Assembly: GCF_039993895.1 (NCBI RefSeq)
Contig: NZ_CP121194.1
Coordinates: forward strand, 3,348,001-3,412,000
From: Edaphobacter paludis
Lineage (GTDB): Bacteria; Acidobacteriota; Terriglobia; Terriglobales; Acidobacteriaceae
Reading direction: 5' to 3'
Length of the DNA stretch: 64,000 bases
Shown one piece after another: positions 8,676-17,555 of the stretch. The notes below the pieces were generated by a model, which ran no database searches, had not been told where the DNA came from, and worked only from the letters and a program-made list of their open reading frames with translations. The stretch's first letter is position 1, and every line of letters starts with the position of its first letter. Position numbers and translations under genes: made by a program.

Positions 8676-11600
8676 TTAGAACATCACTTCGAAAGCGAGC
8701 TGGAGCTGGCGTTCCGAATGAATACGTGTTCCGTTGATCTGACCGAAGCTTCCGCTGTCTACACCCGTAATGGAAGTGGAGCACACAGCAGTAGCAGTAC
8801 CACCACAACTGTCGAGGTTGCCGTTGGGATTGGTGAAGGCCGGCGTGTTGGTGAGGTTGTAAGCCTCGGCCCGGAAGGTCCCTGCCACCCGTTCGGTGAT
8901 GGGAAACTTCTTGAACAACGACATGTCGACGTTGCGGTAGCCAGGGCCGGTCATCGCGTTGCGGCCCAGGGTTCCCGGCCGGATGTAGGTGCTGGTCTGT
9001 CCGTTAGGGTTGATAACCTGCGGGCGAACGAAGCTGGAAGTGTCGAACCACTCGTAGATGCTCTTCTTGTACCGCACAGGCTGGACCAGATCGGCACGGT
9101 TGTTAAGGCCGGCACTGACAAGCGACGTTTTGCCACTCGGCGAGGTGTAGAAATAATCACCGGTTGAGACGTCGAAATGGGTGCCCGAATTGATGGAGGC
9201 AATCGTGTTCAACTGCCATCCGCCAATGATTTCGTCCAGTGCCCACGGAATCTGGGAGCCAAACCGCTTGCCTCTACCGAAGGGAAGTTCTGCCAGCGCG
9301 CTGAATACGAAGACGTTGCGCTGGTCCTGGTCCGAGTTGCCATAGTTGTCCTTGAAGTCCGGACCTGTGGGCAGGATGAAGAGGCGGTTGCCGGGAGAGT
9401 TGGTGCCAGTGGTGAACGCACCGTTCGAGTTGTCCATGGTATGCGACCACGTGTAGGCAGCCGTGTACTGCAGACCATGCGCCATGCGGCTGTTCAGGAA
9501 GACCTGCAGACCGTTGTACCGGCCGATGCCGTTAGCTTCGCCGCGTGTGATGGAATTCAACGCCGGATAAAGCTTTGAGTTCGGCGCAGCGCCCAGGATC
9601 TGCGAGTTCAGGTTATACCAGGACAGAAGATGCTCTGACGCGGTGCCCACGTAAGAGATGTTCAGCGACGTGCTGGGCATCAACTGCTGCTGCCACTGAA
9701 GATTCCATTGCTGAACCATCGGTGTGGGCAGATTAGTATCGACTGAGATCAGACTCGAGTTCACAGGATTCGCACGATTAACCGTCTGGCCGAAGACCGG
9801 CAGCGGAAGGCTTCCCGTTGCATGCTGATTATTGTTGTCGTTTGCCGGCGCCTGCCCGGAGAACGTAATGCGGTAGCCGCCGTTCGTCGGAACATCAGAA
9901 TAGCTGGTCGATCCTGCAAAGTCAGGATTGGAGCTAAGCTGTTTACCGACGCCGCCGCGGTCGAGGAAGTAATAGATACCGTAGCCGCCGCGGAGCACTG
10001 TCTTGCCCTCGCCGGTGAGGTCGTAGGCAAAACCAACACGGGGAGCGAAGTTCTTGAAGTTGGTGTGAACGATGCTCCGGGAGATGCCGTTAGCGCCCGC
10101 AACTTGCAGGGTCTGCGTGGCGAGATCGAAGTCCGACTGGTTGTTGTTCACTTCGTACGGGAAGGTGAACAGGTCATAGCGCAGGCCGAGATTCAGCGTC
10201 AGACGTGGCGTGACTTTCCAGTCGTCCTGGGCGAAATAGCCGGTCTCCCAATTCTGCGTGATGAAGTAGCGATCTGCCACTCCGATGCTATAGCTGCCAG
10301 CGAACCCGGCGACCATGTCAGACATGGAAAATCCAGTAAATTGCTTTCCGCTGAAGTCGAACAGTCCTTTGTTGTTGGAGCCGTGGAAGAAGGAGACCTG
10401 CCGCTTCTCAATGCTGGTGCCGATCTTCAGGGAGTGCTTGCCGTGAATCCAGGAGAGATTGTCGACAAACTGGTTGCTTGACTGTGGAACGGTGTACTGT
10501 CCGCCATCGCCGGTGTAGGCAAGAGTGCCGCCGTTGATCGCTGCGCCGCCACCCAGGTTAGAGTTGCGATTGGCGTTCACGATGCCGAGATTTGCAGATA
10601 CCGGTATGTTTCCGAACGGCGGCAGATACCCATAGAAGTCATAGATGTGCCCGTACCGAAACTCATTGACGAGGTTGGCGGTGAAGATATGCGTGTAACC
10701 CACTGCCTCGCCGCGGGGGTGCTGCGGATTCATGCCCGAACCCGATCCGGCTGGCAGGTTGGGGAAGAGGCTCCCCTTAATCAGTACATCCTGACCATAG
10801 CTGTAACGGACGAAAAGAGTATCTCTGTGGGTTGCGATCAAATCCAGACGCACATCAAAATCATCCAGACGCTGAACCTGAGTCGGATTGGTGAAATAGT
10901 TGTTCTGGAGCGTGTTGTTGCCCTGGTCCGGACCGTAATTCGGGAGCGGGAAGGCGTTCAGGTAGTTGATTGCCGCCTGATTTTGACGCGATTGCGGAAT
11001 AATGTTGCCGTTGAATGGCAGACAGGTGGTGGGGTCATAGATTGTCCCCTTTGGGCCGGCGGCGGTATTGCACTTGGTCACCACCGAATAAGGAACACTG
11101 GTTGTGATGGTGCTCGCGGAGCTCAGAAGTTCTGAGAAGTTGCCCTGCCGCTCCAGCGCGGTGGGAACGGTTTGGAAGGAGCTGCCGTTGGGCTGCTTCA
11201 GGCGCAGGCCCTGGTAATCGCCGAACATGAACAGCTTGTCGCGCCACAGCGGGCCGCCGAGCGTTCCGCCGAACTGGACGCGATGGAACGAGGCAGCCGG
11301 CTTGGTGGGTGCGAAGTAGTTAGGGCTGGCGTCGAAGATCTGATCGCGGTCAAAGACAAAGGCGGACCCATGAATCTGGTTCGTTCCAGATTTGATAGAG
11401 CTTTGCACGATCGCTCCGCCAGCGCGGCCGAACTCGGCCGGAGCCACCGACGTGGTGACGCGGAACTGCTGGGTAGCTTCAACGGGCGGGAAAAAGATGA
11501 TGGTGTTTACCAGCGCATCGTTGTTGTCCAGGCCGTCGAGCTCGAAGTTATTGGACTGCGCACGCAGACCATTCACCGACAGCGCGGCGCCACCGGTCTC

Positions 11601-12185
11601 ACTATTGCGCCAGGTCTCGGCGTTGCCGTTGAGGCCGGAAGCATCGGCACCGTAGGGTCCACGGGTAACGCCGGGCACGAGCAGCGCGAGCTGGGTGAAG
11701 TTACGCCCATTCAAAGGAAGCTCCGTCACCTGTCGGCCCTCGATGACCGCGCCGGTCGAAGAGGTCGTGGTGTTTACCAGCGGAGCGGCGTCGGTGACCG
11801 TCACGGTCGAGTTGACGGAACCCGGATTCAGATGGAAGTTCAGGGCCTGAACCTGTGAAACATCCAGCGCGAGGTTCTGTACCTGGCTCTCGAACCCATC
11901 GGCATGGACCTCAGCCTTATAACGGCCACGAACCAGAGCGCTGAAGTTAAACCTGCCGGATGCGTCACTGGTGGTTGCCGAGGAAGCCCCAGTCTCCAGG
12001 TTAGTGACGGTGACCTGCGCACCCGAGATGATAGCATTCGTCGAATCGGCGACCGTGCCCTGTATTTGCGCTGTATCGGTTTGAGCGTTGAGGCTCACAG
12101 CGAAGAACGCCGGCAGTAGGACCAAAAGCGCGACAGAAACGAACCATCGGCTAATAGAAGGCCGGACGTTTTGTTTTCTTAACAT
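8676..12185 (-). CDS. TonB-dependent receptor with N-terminal carboxypeptidase-regulatory-like domain
   Basis: Outer-membrane receptor of the large acidobacterial type, presumed to import alpha-glucan oligosaccharides here. The 1169-residue product has a signal peptide (ending near SLNAQ), an Ig-like carboxypeptidase-regulatory domain (about 38-115, with the motif SDASGRFNFSALVRGRY), a plug-like region (LPLNGRNFTQLALLVPGV, about 150-175), and a long beta-barrel ending in the terminal aromatic residue Phe. GGAGG lies upstream of ATG at 12185. No separate SusD-like lipoprotein gene accompanies it. The substrate is inferred from the neighbouring amylase and alpha-glucosidase, not from the sequence itself. 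Confidence 0.9.
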   Translation of the reverse strand: MLRKQNVRPSISRWFVSVALLVLLPAFFAVSLNAQTDTAQIQGTVADSTNAIISGAQVTVTNLETGASSATTSDASGRFNFSALVRGRYKAEVHADGFESQVQNLALDVSQVQALNFHLNPGSVNSTVTVTDAAPLVNTTTSSTGAVIEGRQVTELPLNGRNFTQLALLVPGVTRGPYGADASGLNGNAETWRNSETGGAALSVNGLRAQSNNFELDGLDNNDALVNTIIFFPPVEATQQFRVTTSVAPAEFGRAGGAIVQSSIKSGTNQIHGSAFVFDRDQIFDASPNYFAPTKPAASFHRVQFGGTLGGPLWRDKLFMFGDYQGLRLKQPNGSSFQTVPTALERQGNFSELLSSASTITTSVPYSVVTKCNTAAGPKGTIYDPTTCLPFNGNIIPQSRQNQAAINYLNAFPLPNYGPDQGNNTLQNNYFTNPTQVQRLDDFDVRLDLIATHRDTLFVRYSYGQDVLIKGSLFPNLPAGSGSGMNPQHPRGEAVGYTHIFTANLVNEFRYGHIYDFYGYLPPFGNIPVSANLGIVNANRNSNLGGGAAINGGTLAYTGDGGQYTVPQSSNQFVDNLSWIHGKHSLKIGTSIEKRQVSFFHGSNNKGLFDFSGKQFTGFSMSDMVAGFAGSYSIGVADRYFITQNWETGYFAQDDWKVTPRLTLNLGLRYDLFTFPYEVNNNQSDFDLATQTLQVAGANGISRSIVHTNFKNFAPRVGFAYDLTGEGKTVLRGGYGIYYFLDRGGVGKQLSSNPDFAGSTSYSDVPTNGGYRITFSGQAPANDNNNQHATGSLPLPVFGQTVNRANPVNSSLISVDTNLPTPMVQQWNLQWQQQLMPSTSLNISYVGTASEHLLSWYNLNSQILGAAPNSKLYPALNSITRGEANGIGRYNGLQVFLNSRMAHGLQYTAAYTWSHTMDNSNGAFTTGTNSPGNRLFILPTGPDFKDNYGNSDQDQRNVFVFSALAELPFGRGKRFGSQIPWALDEIIGGWQLNTIASINSGTHFDVSTGDYFYTSPSGKTSLVSAGLNNRADLVQPVRYKKSIYEWFDTSSFVRPQVINPNGQTSTYIRPGTLGRNAMTGPGYRNVDMSLFKKFPITERVAGTFRAEAYNLTNTPAFTNPNGNLDSCGGTATAVCSTSITGVDSGSFGQINGTRIHSERQLQLAFEVMF

Positions 12186-12447
12186 ATATATGTTGCCTCC
12201 GAAAGCTATTTACCATCGCACGTTTCTAAGAAATCGTTTTGGGTCGTTGCGATGCTGCCTAGAACTAGACCTGCTGTGGGATACATTAGGCAATAGACTG
12301 CACCTCTCTTCCTCCGCAAATATTTCTTACTTGATAAGTTATTTGTATTCAATAAGATAAGATGGCAAATTAACTCCACTAACCCTGCATAGGAGCTTAA
12401 CCCCACCTTCAAAACAGGTACTATTAGATGTCCCGATCAAGTCATTC

Positions 12448-14664
12448 ATGGAAATTGCGAAAGAGCATCAGGAAAAAGGAGCAGCAAAGTTTAGGTTTGG
12501 GGTCTTTGAGGCAGACCCGCAATCTGGAGAGCTGCGTAAATCCGGCATGCGGATTCGCATTCAGGCTCAGCCCTTCCGCGTTCTGATTTTTCTACTGGAG
12601 CGCGCCGGCCAAATTGTCTCCCGCGAAGAGATCCAGCAGCAATTTTGGGCAGCCAACACCATGGTCGACATGGAGCGTAGCCTGGCCACCGCGATCCATA
12701 AGATACGGGAATGCCTCGGGGACACAGTCGGGAATCCTCGATTCATAGAGACGTTGGCCCGTAGCGGCTACAGATTTATTGCTCCAGTCCATCTCATCGT
12801 TCCGGCCATTCCGGACAGACCCGCGACAGTCGAACTTAATCCATCGCCGCCTTCTCATACCGAGCTGCAGCCATTACCAGCGCCCGCAAAGCCAGCAGGT
12901 ATCTCTTATCCCATTGGATCGGTGCGCTTCTGGTCCGGAATTGCGCTCCTCGGAGCTTTAGCGGTAATTGGTGCATATCTAGCCGAACATCGAGCCGAAG
13001 CGCGCCTGGCCATTCCGCCCCATGTTGCCCAGGTGACGTTTTCAAATCGCGTTTCGCCGGGCGATCTGTTCTTCGAGAGCTTCCCAGGCACGGCAACCGA
13101 TGGATCGCGGATTTATTTCACGCAGATTGAGAACGGGCGCCCTGTTCTGGCTGAGGTTCTTATCGCCAATGGCCAAACGGGCATCCTGCCGCTCCCCGAA
13201 GAACTGGCCACGCCGTCCGTGGATGGCATCTCCCCAGACGGGTTCCAGCTATTGTTACGCAATCATCTGGCAACATCACCGGAGCAAGCGTTGTGGATCG
13301 CCTCGACGATCGGGGGGGCAGCACGTCGGATCCCCGGCATCCTCGCCCACGCCGCGACGTGGATGCCCGATGGACAACACATCCTGTATGCGACTGGCAA
13401 CGACCTTTATATCGCGCGCGATAACGGGACGGAAAGCCGCAAGCTGATCACCCTTCCCGGCCGCGCCTTCTGGATGCGCTGGTCCCCGGACGGGAGCAAG
13501 CTGCGGCTCACACTGGTCAACGATGAGACGCACATTTCTGCGCTCTGGGAGCTCTCTGCCGACGGCTCGGATGCGCACATGCTGCTCGGAAACTGGAACA
13601 GGATGCCTGCGGAGTGTTGCGGAAGCTGGACGTCTGACGGCAAATACTACGTGTTCCAGTCCACGGAGCAGGGAGAAAGCAATATCTGGGCAATCCCCGG
13701 GCAGCGTAGTCTCTTCGAGGATTCCGCGAAACCTGTTCCGATTACCAATGGCCCGCTCGATTACCAGGCGCCAATCACGGCGCGTGACGGCCACCGGATT
13801 TTCTTTATCGGACTGGACCCAAAGTCGGAGCTGCTGCAATTTGAGGCGCGATCCCACAGTTTTGTACCGTATTCCAGCAGCCTTCGCAATGTGCGCCGCG
13901 TCGAATTCTCACGTGACGGCAAGTGGATTGCCTGGATTCGACAGAGTGACAGTTCGCTGTGGCGCAGCCGCAGCGATGGATCGGCCGTCCTACAGTTGAC
14001 TGCACGCCCTATGCAGGTGTTCAGAGTGCAATGGTCCCCTGACGACCGACAGCTCGTTCTAATGGCTCGCTCTACCGGGCAACCGTGGAAGATGTACATG
14101 GCGGACGCTGAAAACGGTCATCTGCAACCCGTATTGAACGAAGATCATAGCGAGGCTGATCCTAATTGGTCTCCCGACGGAAAATCCCTGGTCTTCGGGC
14201 GTTCGCCCGAGAGGATGGCCGAACCTTCCCAGCCCAAGGCAATCTATATGGTCGATCTGGCAACAAAGCAGGTTACAAAGTTGCCTGGATCCGACGGCCT
14301 GTTCAGCCCACGTTGGTCGGCGAATGGCAGGTACATTGCGGCGCTTTCCATCGATCAGACGAGGTTGATGCTATACGATGTGGCAGCAAAAACATGGCGA
14401 CAGCTCGCCCAGCAGAATATCGACGATCCCACCTGGTCGCACGACGATAACACACTTTTCTTTCATGACTTTGCGAAAGCAGGCCAGCCCATCTACAAGG
14501 TTACTCTGACCACAGGAAAGGTAGAACAAGTGACCGATATGGGCGACCTGCACCTCGCGAATGTTGTCGATTACCGATTTGCCGGGCTGGCCCCGGGAGA
14601 CATTCCTTTGGTCAACGCGATCATATCGGCGGCCGATCTCTACTCGGCAGATTTGCCGCACTAA
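12448..14664 (+). CDS. Winged-helix / transmembrane / PD40 beta-propeller regulator, copy 1
   Basis: Membrane-anchored transcriptional regulator of the CadC/ToxR layout. Residues about 15-112 form an OmpR-type winged helix (FRFGVFEADPQSGELRKSG, then the AQPFRVL and SGYRF signatures). One membrane helix follows at about 161-179. The rest (about 190-735) is a WD40-like PD40 propeller with repeated WSPDG motifs, placed outside the cytoplasm. It probably senses a periplasmic signal and controls nearby promoters. It is divergent from the TonB receptor gene across a 262-bp gap and is followed by a close paralogue. No strong ribosome binding site precedes the ATG, so the start is less certain. Confidence 0.85.
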   Translation: MEIAKEHQEKGAAKFRFGVFEADPQSGELRKSGMRIRIQAQPFRVLIFLLERAGQIVSREEIQQQFWAANTMVDMERSLATAIHKIRECLGDTVGNPRFIETLARSGYRFIAPVHLIVPAIPDRPATVELNPSPPSHTELQPLPAPAKPAGISYPIGSVRFWSGIALLGALAVIGAYLAEHRAEARLAIPPHVAQVTFSNRVSPGDLFFESFPGTATDGSRIYFTQIENGRPVLAEVLIANGQTGILPLPEELATPSVDGISPDGFQLLLRNHLATSPEQALWIASTIGGAARRIPGILAHAATWMPDGQHILYATGNDLYIARDNGTESRKLITLPGRAFWMRWSPDGSKLRLTLVNDETHISALWELSADGSDAHMLLGNWNRMPAECCGSWTSDGKYYVFQSTEQGESNIWAIPGQRSLFEDSAKPVPITNGPLDYQAPITARDGHRIFFIGLDPKSELLQFEARSHSFVPYSSSLRNVRRVEFSRDGKWIAWIRQSDSSLWRSRSDGSAVLQLTARPMQVFRVQWSPDDRQLVLMARSTGQPWKMYMADAENGHLQPVLNEDHSEADPNWSPDGKSLVFGRSPERMAEPSQPKAIYMVDLATKQVTKLPGSDGLFSPRWSANGRYIAALSIDQTRLMLYDVAAKTWRQLAQQNIDDPTWSHDDNTLFFHDFAKAGQPIYKVTLTTGKVEQVTDMGDLHLANVVDYRFAGLAPGDIPLVNAIISAADLYSADLPH

Positions 14665-14927
14665 TGTGGGCACACCCGAACTAGCGGTCTATGGCGAGGC
14701 ACCTTCGGTTTGCTGAGTAGAGGCTCGATAAAATTTACCGGTGGCAAGGATTGTTGAAGGATGGTCAGTCTGCCGAATGTATAGTTTGTGGCGGAACTTC
14801 TTTTGATAAAGATCGTTGCACTTGACCCGAAGTGGTGGCAGGCACCTGAAACTGGCATCTTTCAACTCGCGCCAGGCAGGCAGAAGGTCCCCTAATCGTA
14901 ATACGTAATAAGAAGGATGAGGATTGC

Positions 14928-17132
14928 ATGGAGGTGGGCCACAAACCATATAGCGGCGCCTCGCAGGTACGCTTCGGATGTTTCGAGATGGATCTGCAAA
15001 GCGGAGAGCTGCGCAAGTCGGGGGTTCGTGTCAGGCTTCAGGCCCAGCCATTTCGAGTGCTGGCCGTCCTGGTGGAGCATGCCGGAGAGGTTGTCACACG
15101 CGAGGAGTTGCAGCGGTGCCTGTGGGGCAACGTGACGACGGTCGACTTCGATCATGGCATGCACATCGCGATAAACAAGATCCGCGAGGTGCTGGAAGAT
15201 TCAGCCGACTATCCCCAATTCATTGAGACGCTGTCTAGGCGCGGCTACCGCTTCATCGCTGCTGTCTCAGTCGTCGACGAAGTGGTCTCGGAGCGGGTAG
15301 TAAGCAGTATTGCGGAGCTACCCAATGATCTGCAACCGCATAACAGGGTGACACAGTTGCTGCCTTGGCTGTTGGCGGCCGTCAGCTCCGCTGCGCTGCT
15401 GAGCACCCTCCTGATTTTGTTTCTCCGGACGGAAGTCACCCACATCACGCCGCTCCGTATCCACGAGGTGACCTACTCCGGCCGAGTCTATCCTGGCCAA
15501 CCACTGCAGGAGAGCCTGGCGCAGACGGCCACTGACGGCTCCCGCATCTACTTTCCTCAGATTGAGAACGGCAGGCCTGTGCTGTCGCAGACATCCATTG
15601 GGGACGGCGAGACCAGTACGCTGTCCATTGCCTCTACAATTCCTGCACCGATACTGGAAGACATCTCACCGGATGGCTCCAGGATATTAGTGCGCAACCA
15701 ACTCGACCGCGAGACCGAAGGGCCGCTGTGGATTGTGTCAACTATTGGGGGTGCCGCGCAGCAGTTCTCCAACATCCTGGCGCACGACGCAACGTGGATG
15801 CCGGATGGACAGAAGATCCTCTACGCAACGGGTATGGATCTGATGGTCGCGAACGAAGACGGCACCGACCGACGGAGACTGGCGTCCTTACCGGGGCGCG
15901 CCTTCTGGCTACGCTGGTCGCCGAATGGCAAAGTGCTCCGCTTCACCCTGTTGAACACATTGGATCACATCACATCGCTCTGGGAGATGTCGGCCGACGG
16001 GAAGACGATCCGTCCATTGCTGTCAGGTTGGAGTCATCCCGAATCAGAGTGCTGCGGTAGCTGGACTGCTGACGGGCGATACTTCGTCTTCCAGTCGGCG
16101 CACAACGGGCTTAACAATATATGGGCGCTGGATGAGGGCCGCCTGCTCGGCGGGCTGCTCCCAAAGAAGCCCTTTCAACTAACGAACGGTCCCCTCAGTT
16201 ACCAGTCACCCATTACGGCACGCACCGGGCATCAGATTTTCTTTCTCGGTCTGAACACACGATCGGAGTTGCTTCAATACGAGCCGGCACTAAAGCTCTT
16301 TCTGCCGAACAACAACATCCTCACCTCGGCGCAGTTTGTGCGGTTCTCACGGGATGGGCAGTGGGTGGCGTGGATCAGCCTTCGTGGCAGCACGCTGTGG
16401 CGCAGTCGGACAGACGGCACAAGGCGGTTACAGCTAACGACAGCACCGATGGAAGTCTACATGATGCAGTGGTCGGCGGACGGACGAAGCCTGGTCGTGA
16501 TGGGACGAGAACCAGGCAAGCTGTGGCGACTCTATCAGGTGAACGCGGAGGATGCGGATCTGCACCCGCTGCTCAAGGAGGAGAGGAACGAGGCAGATCC
16601 CAACTGGTCCCCGGACGGCACCCAGATTGTGTTTGGCAGGCCGCCGGATGTAATGGCAGAACGGTCACAACCCAAGGCGATCTACCTTCTGGACCTGAAA
16701 ACCCACACTTTTGCCCCGCTACCTGGATCGGAGGGGCTGTTCAGCCCCCGCTGGTCACCGGATGGCCGATACATTGCAGCTATACCACTTGGACAGCGCA
16801 GACTGATGCTCTTTGACTGGACCACCAAAACATGGAAGACACTGGTGTCGCAGCCCGCGGCCGACCCCATATGGTCCCACGACGGACGCTGGATTTACTT
16901 CCACAATTTTGTGGAAGAGTCGCAAGCCATCTACCGTGTGTCCGTCCCTGATGGCCACGTCGAGCGCGTGGCTGGTCTAGGCAATTTGCAATCGATTGAC
17001 ATAGCGGATTTCCGATTTGTCGGTCTGACTCCGGGCGATCAGCCGTTGATCCGGGCGCGCATGTCTACGGCCAATATCTATTCTGCCGACCTTAACGATA
17101 CGATTGGAGCTCCCGTCCATATGGACCACTGA
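14928..17132 (+). CDS. Winged-helix / transmembrane / PD40 beta-propeller regulator, copy 2
   Basis: Paralogue of the preceding gene with the same order of parts: OmpR-type winged helix (about 14-112), one membrane helix (about 145-166) and a PD40 propeller to the end (734 residues). Blocks such as GSEGLFSPRWSPDGRYIAA are shared almost word for word with copy 1 (GSDGLFSPRWSANGRYIAA), so the pair arose by tandem duplication. AAGGATGAGG precedes the ATG. The 263-bp gap from copy 1 has no obvious terminator. A role in controlling the flanking glycosidase genes is inferred from position. Confidence 0.85.
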   Translation: MEVGHKPYSGASQVRFGCFEMDLQSGELRKSGVRVRLQAQPFRVLAVLVEHAGEVVTREELQRCLWGNVTTVDFDHGMHIAINKIREVLEDSADYPQFIETLSRRGYRFIAAVSVVDEVVSERVVSSIAELPNDLQPHNRVTQLLPWLLAAVSSAALLSTLLILFLRTEVTHITPLRIHEVTYSGRVYPGQPLQESLAQTATDGSRIYFPQIENGRPVLSQTSIGDGETSTLSIASTIPAPILEDISPDGSRILVRNQLDRETEGPLWIVSTIGGAAQQFSNILAHDATWMPDGQKILYATGMDLMVANEDGTDRRRLASLPGRAFWLRWSPNGKVLRFTLLNTLDHITSLWEMSADGKTIRPLLSGWSHPESECCGSWTADGRYFVFQSAHNGLNNIWALDEGRLLGGLLPKKPFQLTNGPLSYQSPITARTGHQIFFLGLNTRSELLQYEPALKLFLPNNNILTSAQFVRFSRDGQWVAWISLRGSTLWRSRTDGTRRLQLTTAPMEVYMMQWSADGRSLVVMGREPGKLWRLYQVNAEDADLHPLLKEERNEADPNWSPDGTQIVFGRPPDVMAERSQPKAIYLLDLKTHTFAPLPGSEGLFSPRWSPDGRYIAAIPLGQRRLMLFDWTTKTWKTLVSQPAADPIWSHDGRWIYFHNFVEESQAIYRVSVPDGHVERVAGLGNLQSIDIADFRFVGLTPGDQPLIRARMSTANIYSADLNDTIGAPVHMDH

Positions 17133-17555
17133 AGACGCACCGGAGTGGATGGGAACGGGGAAAGGTTCTTGTAGTTGTTTATTTTCTAGTGTTAGCAAAC
17201 AAGAAGTGATTCGAACACAAATGTTCATTTCCAAGTTGTGCCGTGACCCATACGAAATCGTGCGGAGATGCTATTAGAACTCCTCCGAGGGATCAGCAAG
17301 TCAATTCATGAACCCGAGAATTGCAACATAAGCCGTTTGCTCCACAGCATCCTCATATCGCAGAGGGCAGGCAGGATGCGTGGGCCGATCACGAAGACCA
17401 CCCGGAAACCAATTCCTGAGACGTGGGAGCACGCAGCTCGAGGTGTGGAGTAGTAGAAACGGCTATGCGCTTCCCACTTCTCCACACCCCGAATGCAACT
17501 ATCGATCAGCAAAATCGCGGCGCTCACTAACAATGAATCTGGTACCGGTTGATAT
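17133..17555. other. Spacer between the regulator pair and a GH31 gene, with a possible gene remnant
   Basis: The two flanking genes converge here. No intact gene is supported. On the minus strand about 17390-17500 encodes a short stretch resembling the C-terminal end of a formylglycine-generating-enzyme-type domain. No terminator hairpin was found. Confidence 0.4.
17390..17500 (-). pseudogene. Possible remnant of a formylglycine-generating-enzyme (FGE-sulfatase) domain
   Basis: The translated stretch contains RGVEKW, then RFYYSTPRA and SGIGFRVVF. The usual C-terminal end of FGE/SUMF1-type domains reads RGGSW, an R-x-x-x-R/Y block, a Pro and then GFRVV. No start, no upstream domain and no other motif is present, so this would be only the last ~35 residues of a lost gene. 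It could also be chance similarity. Confidence 0.25.
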
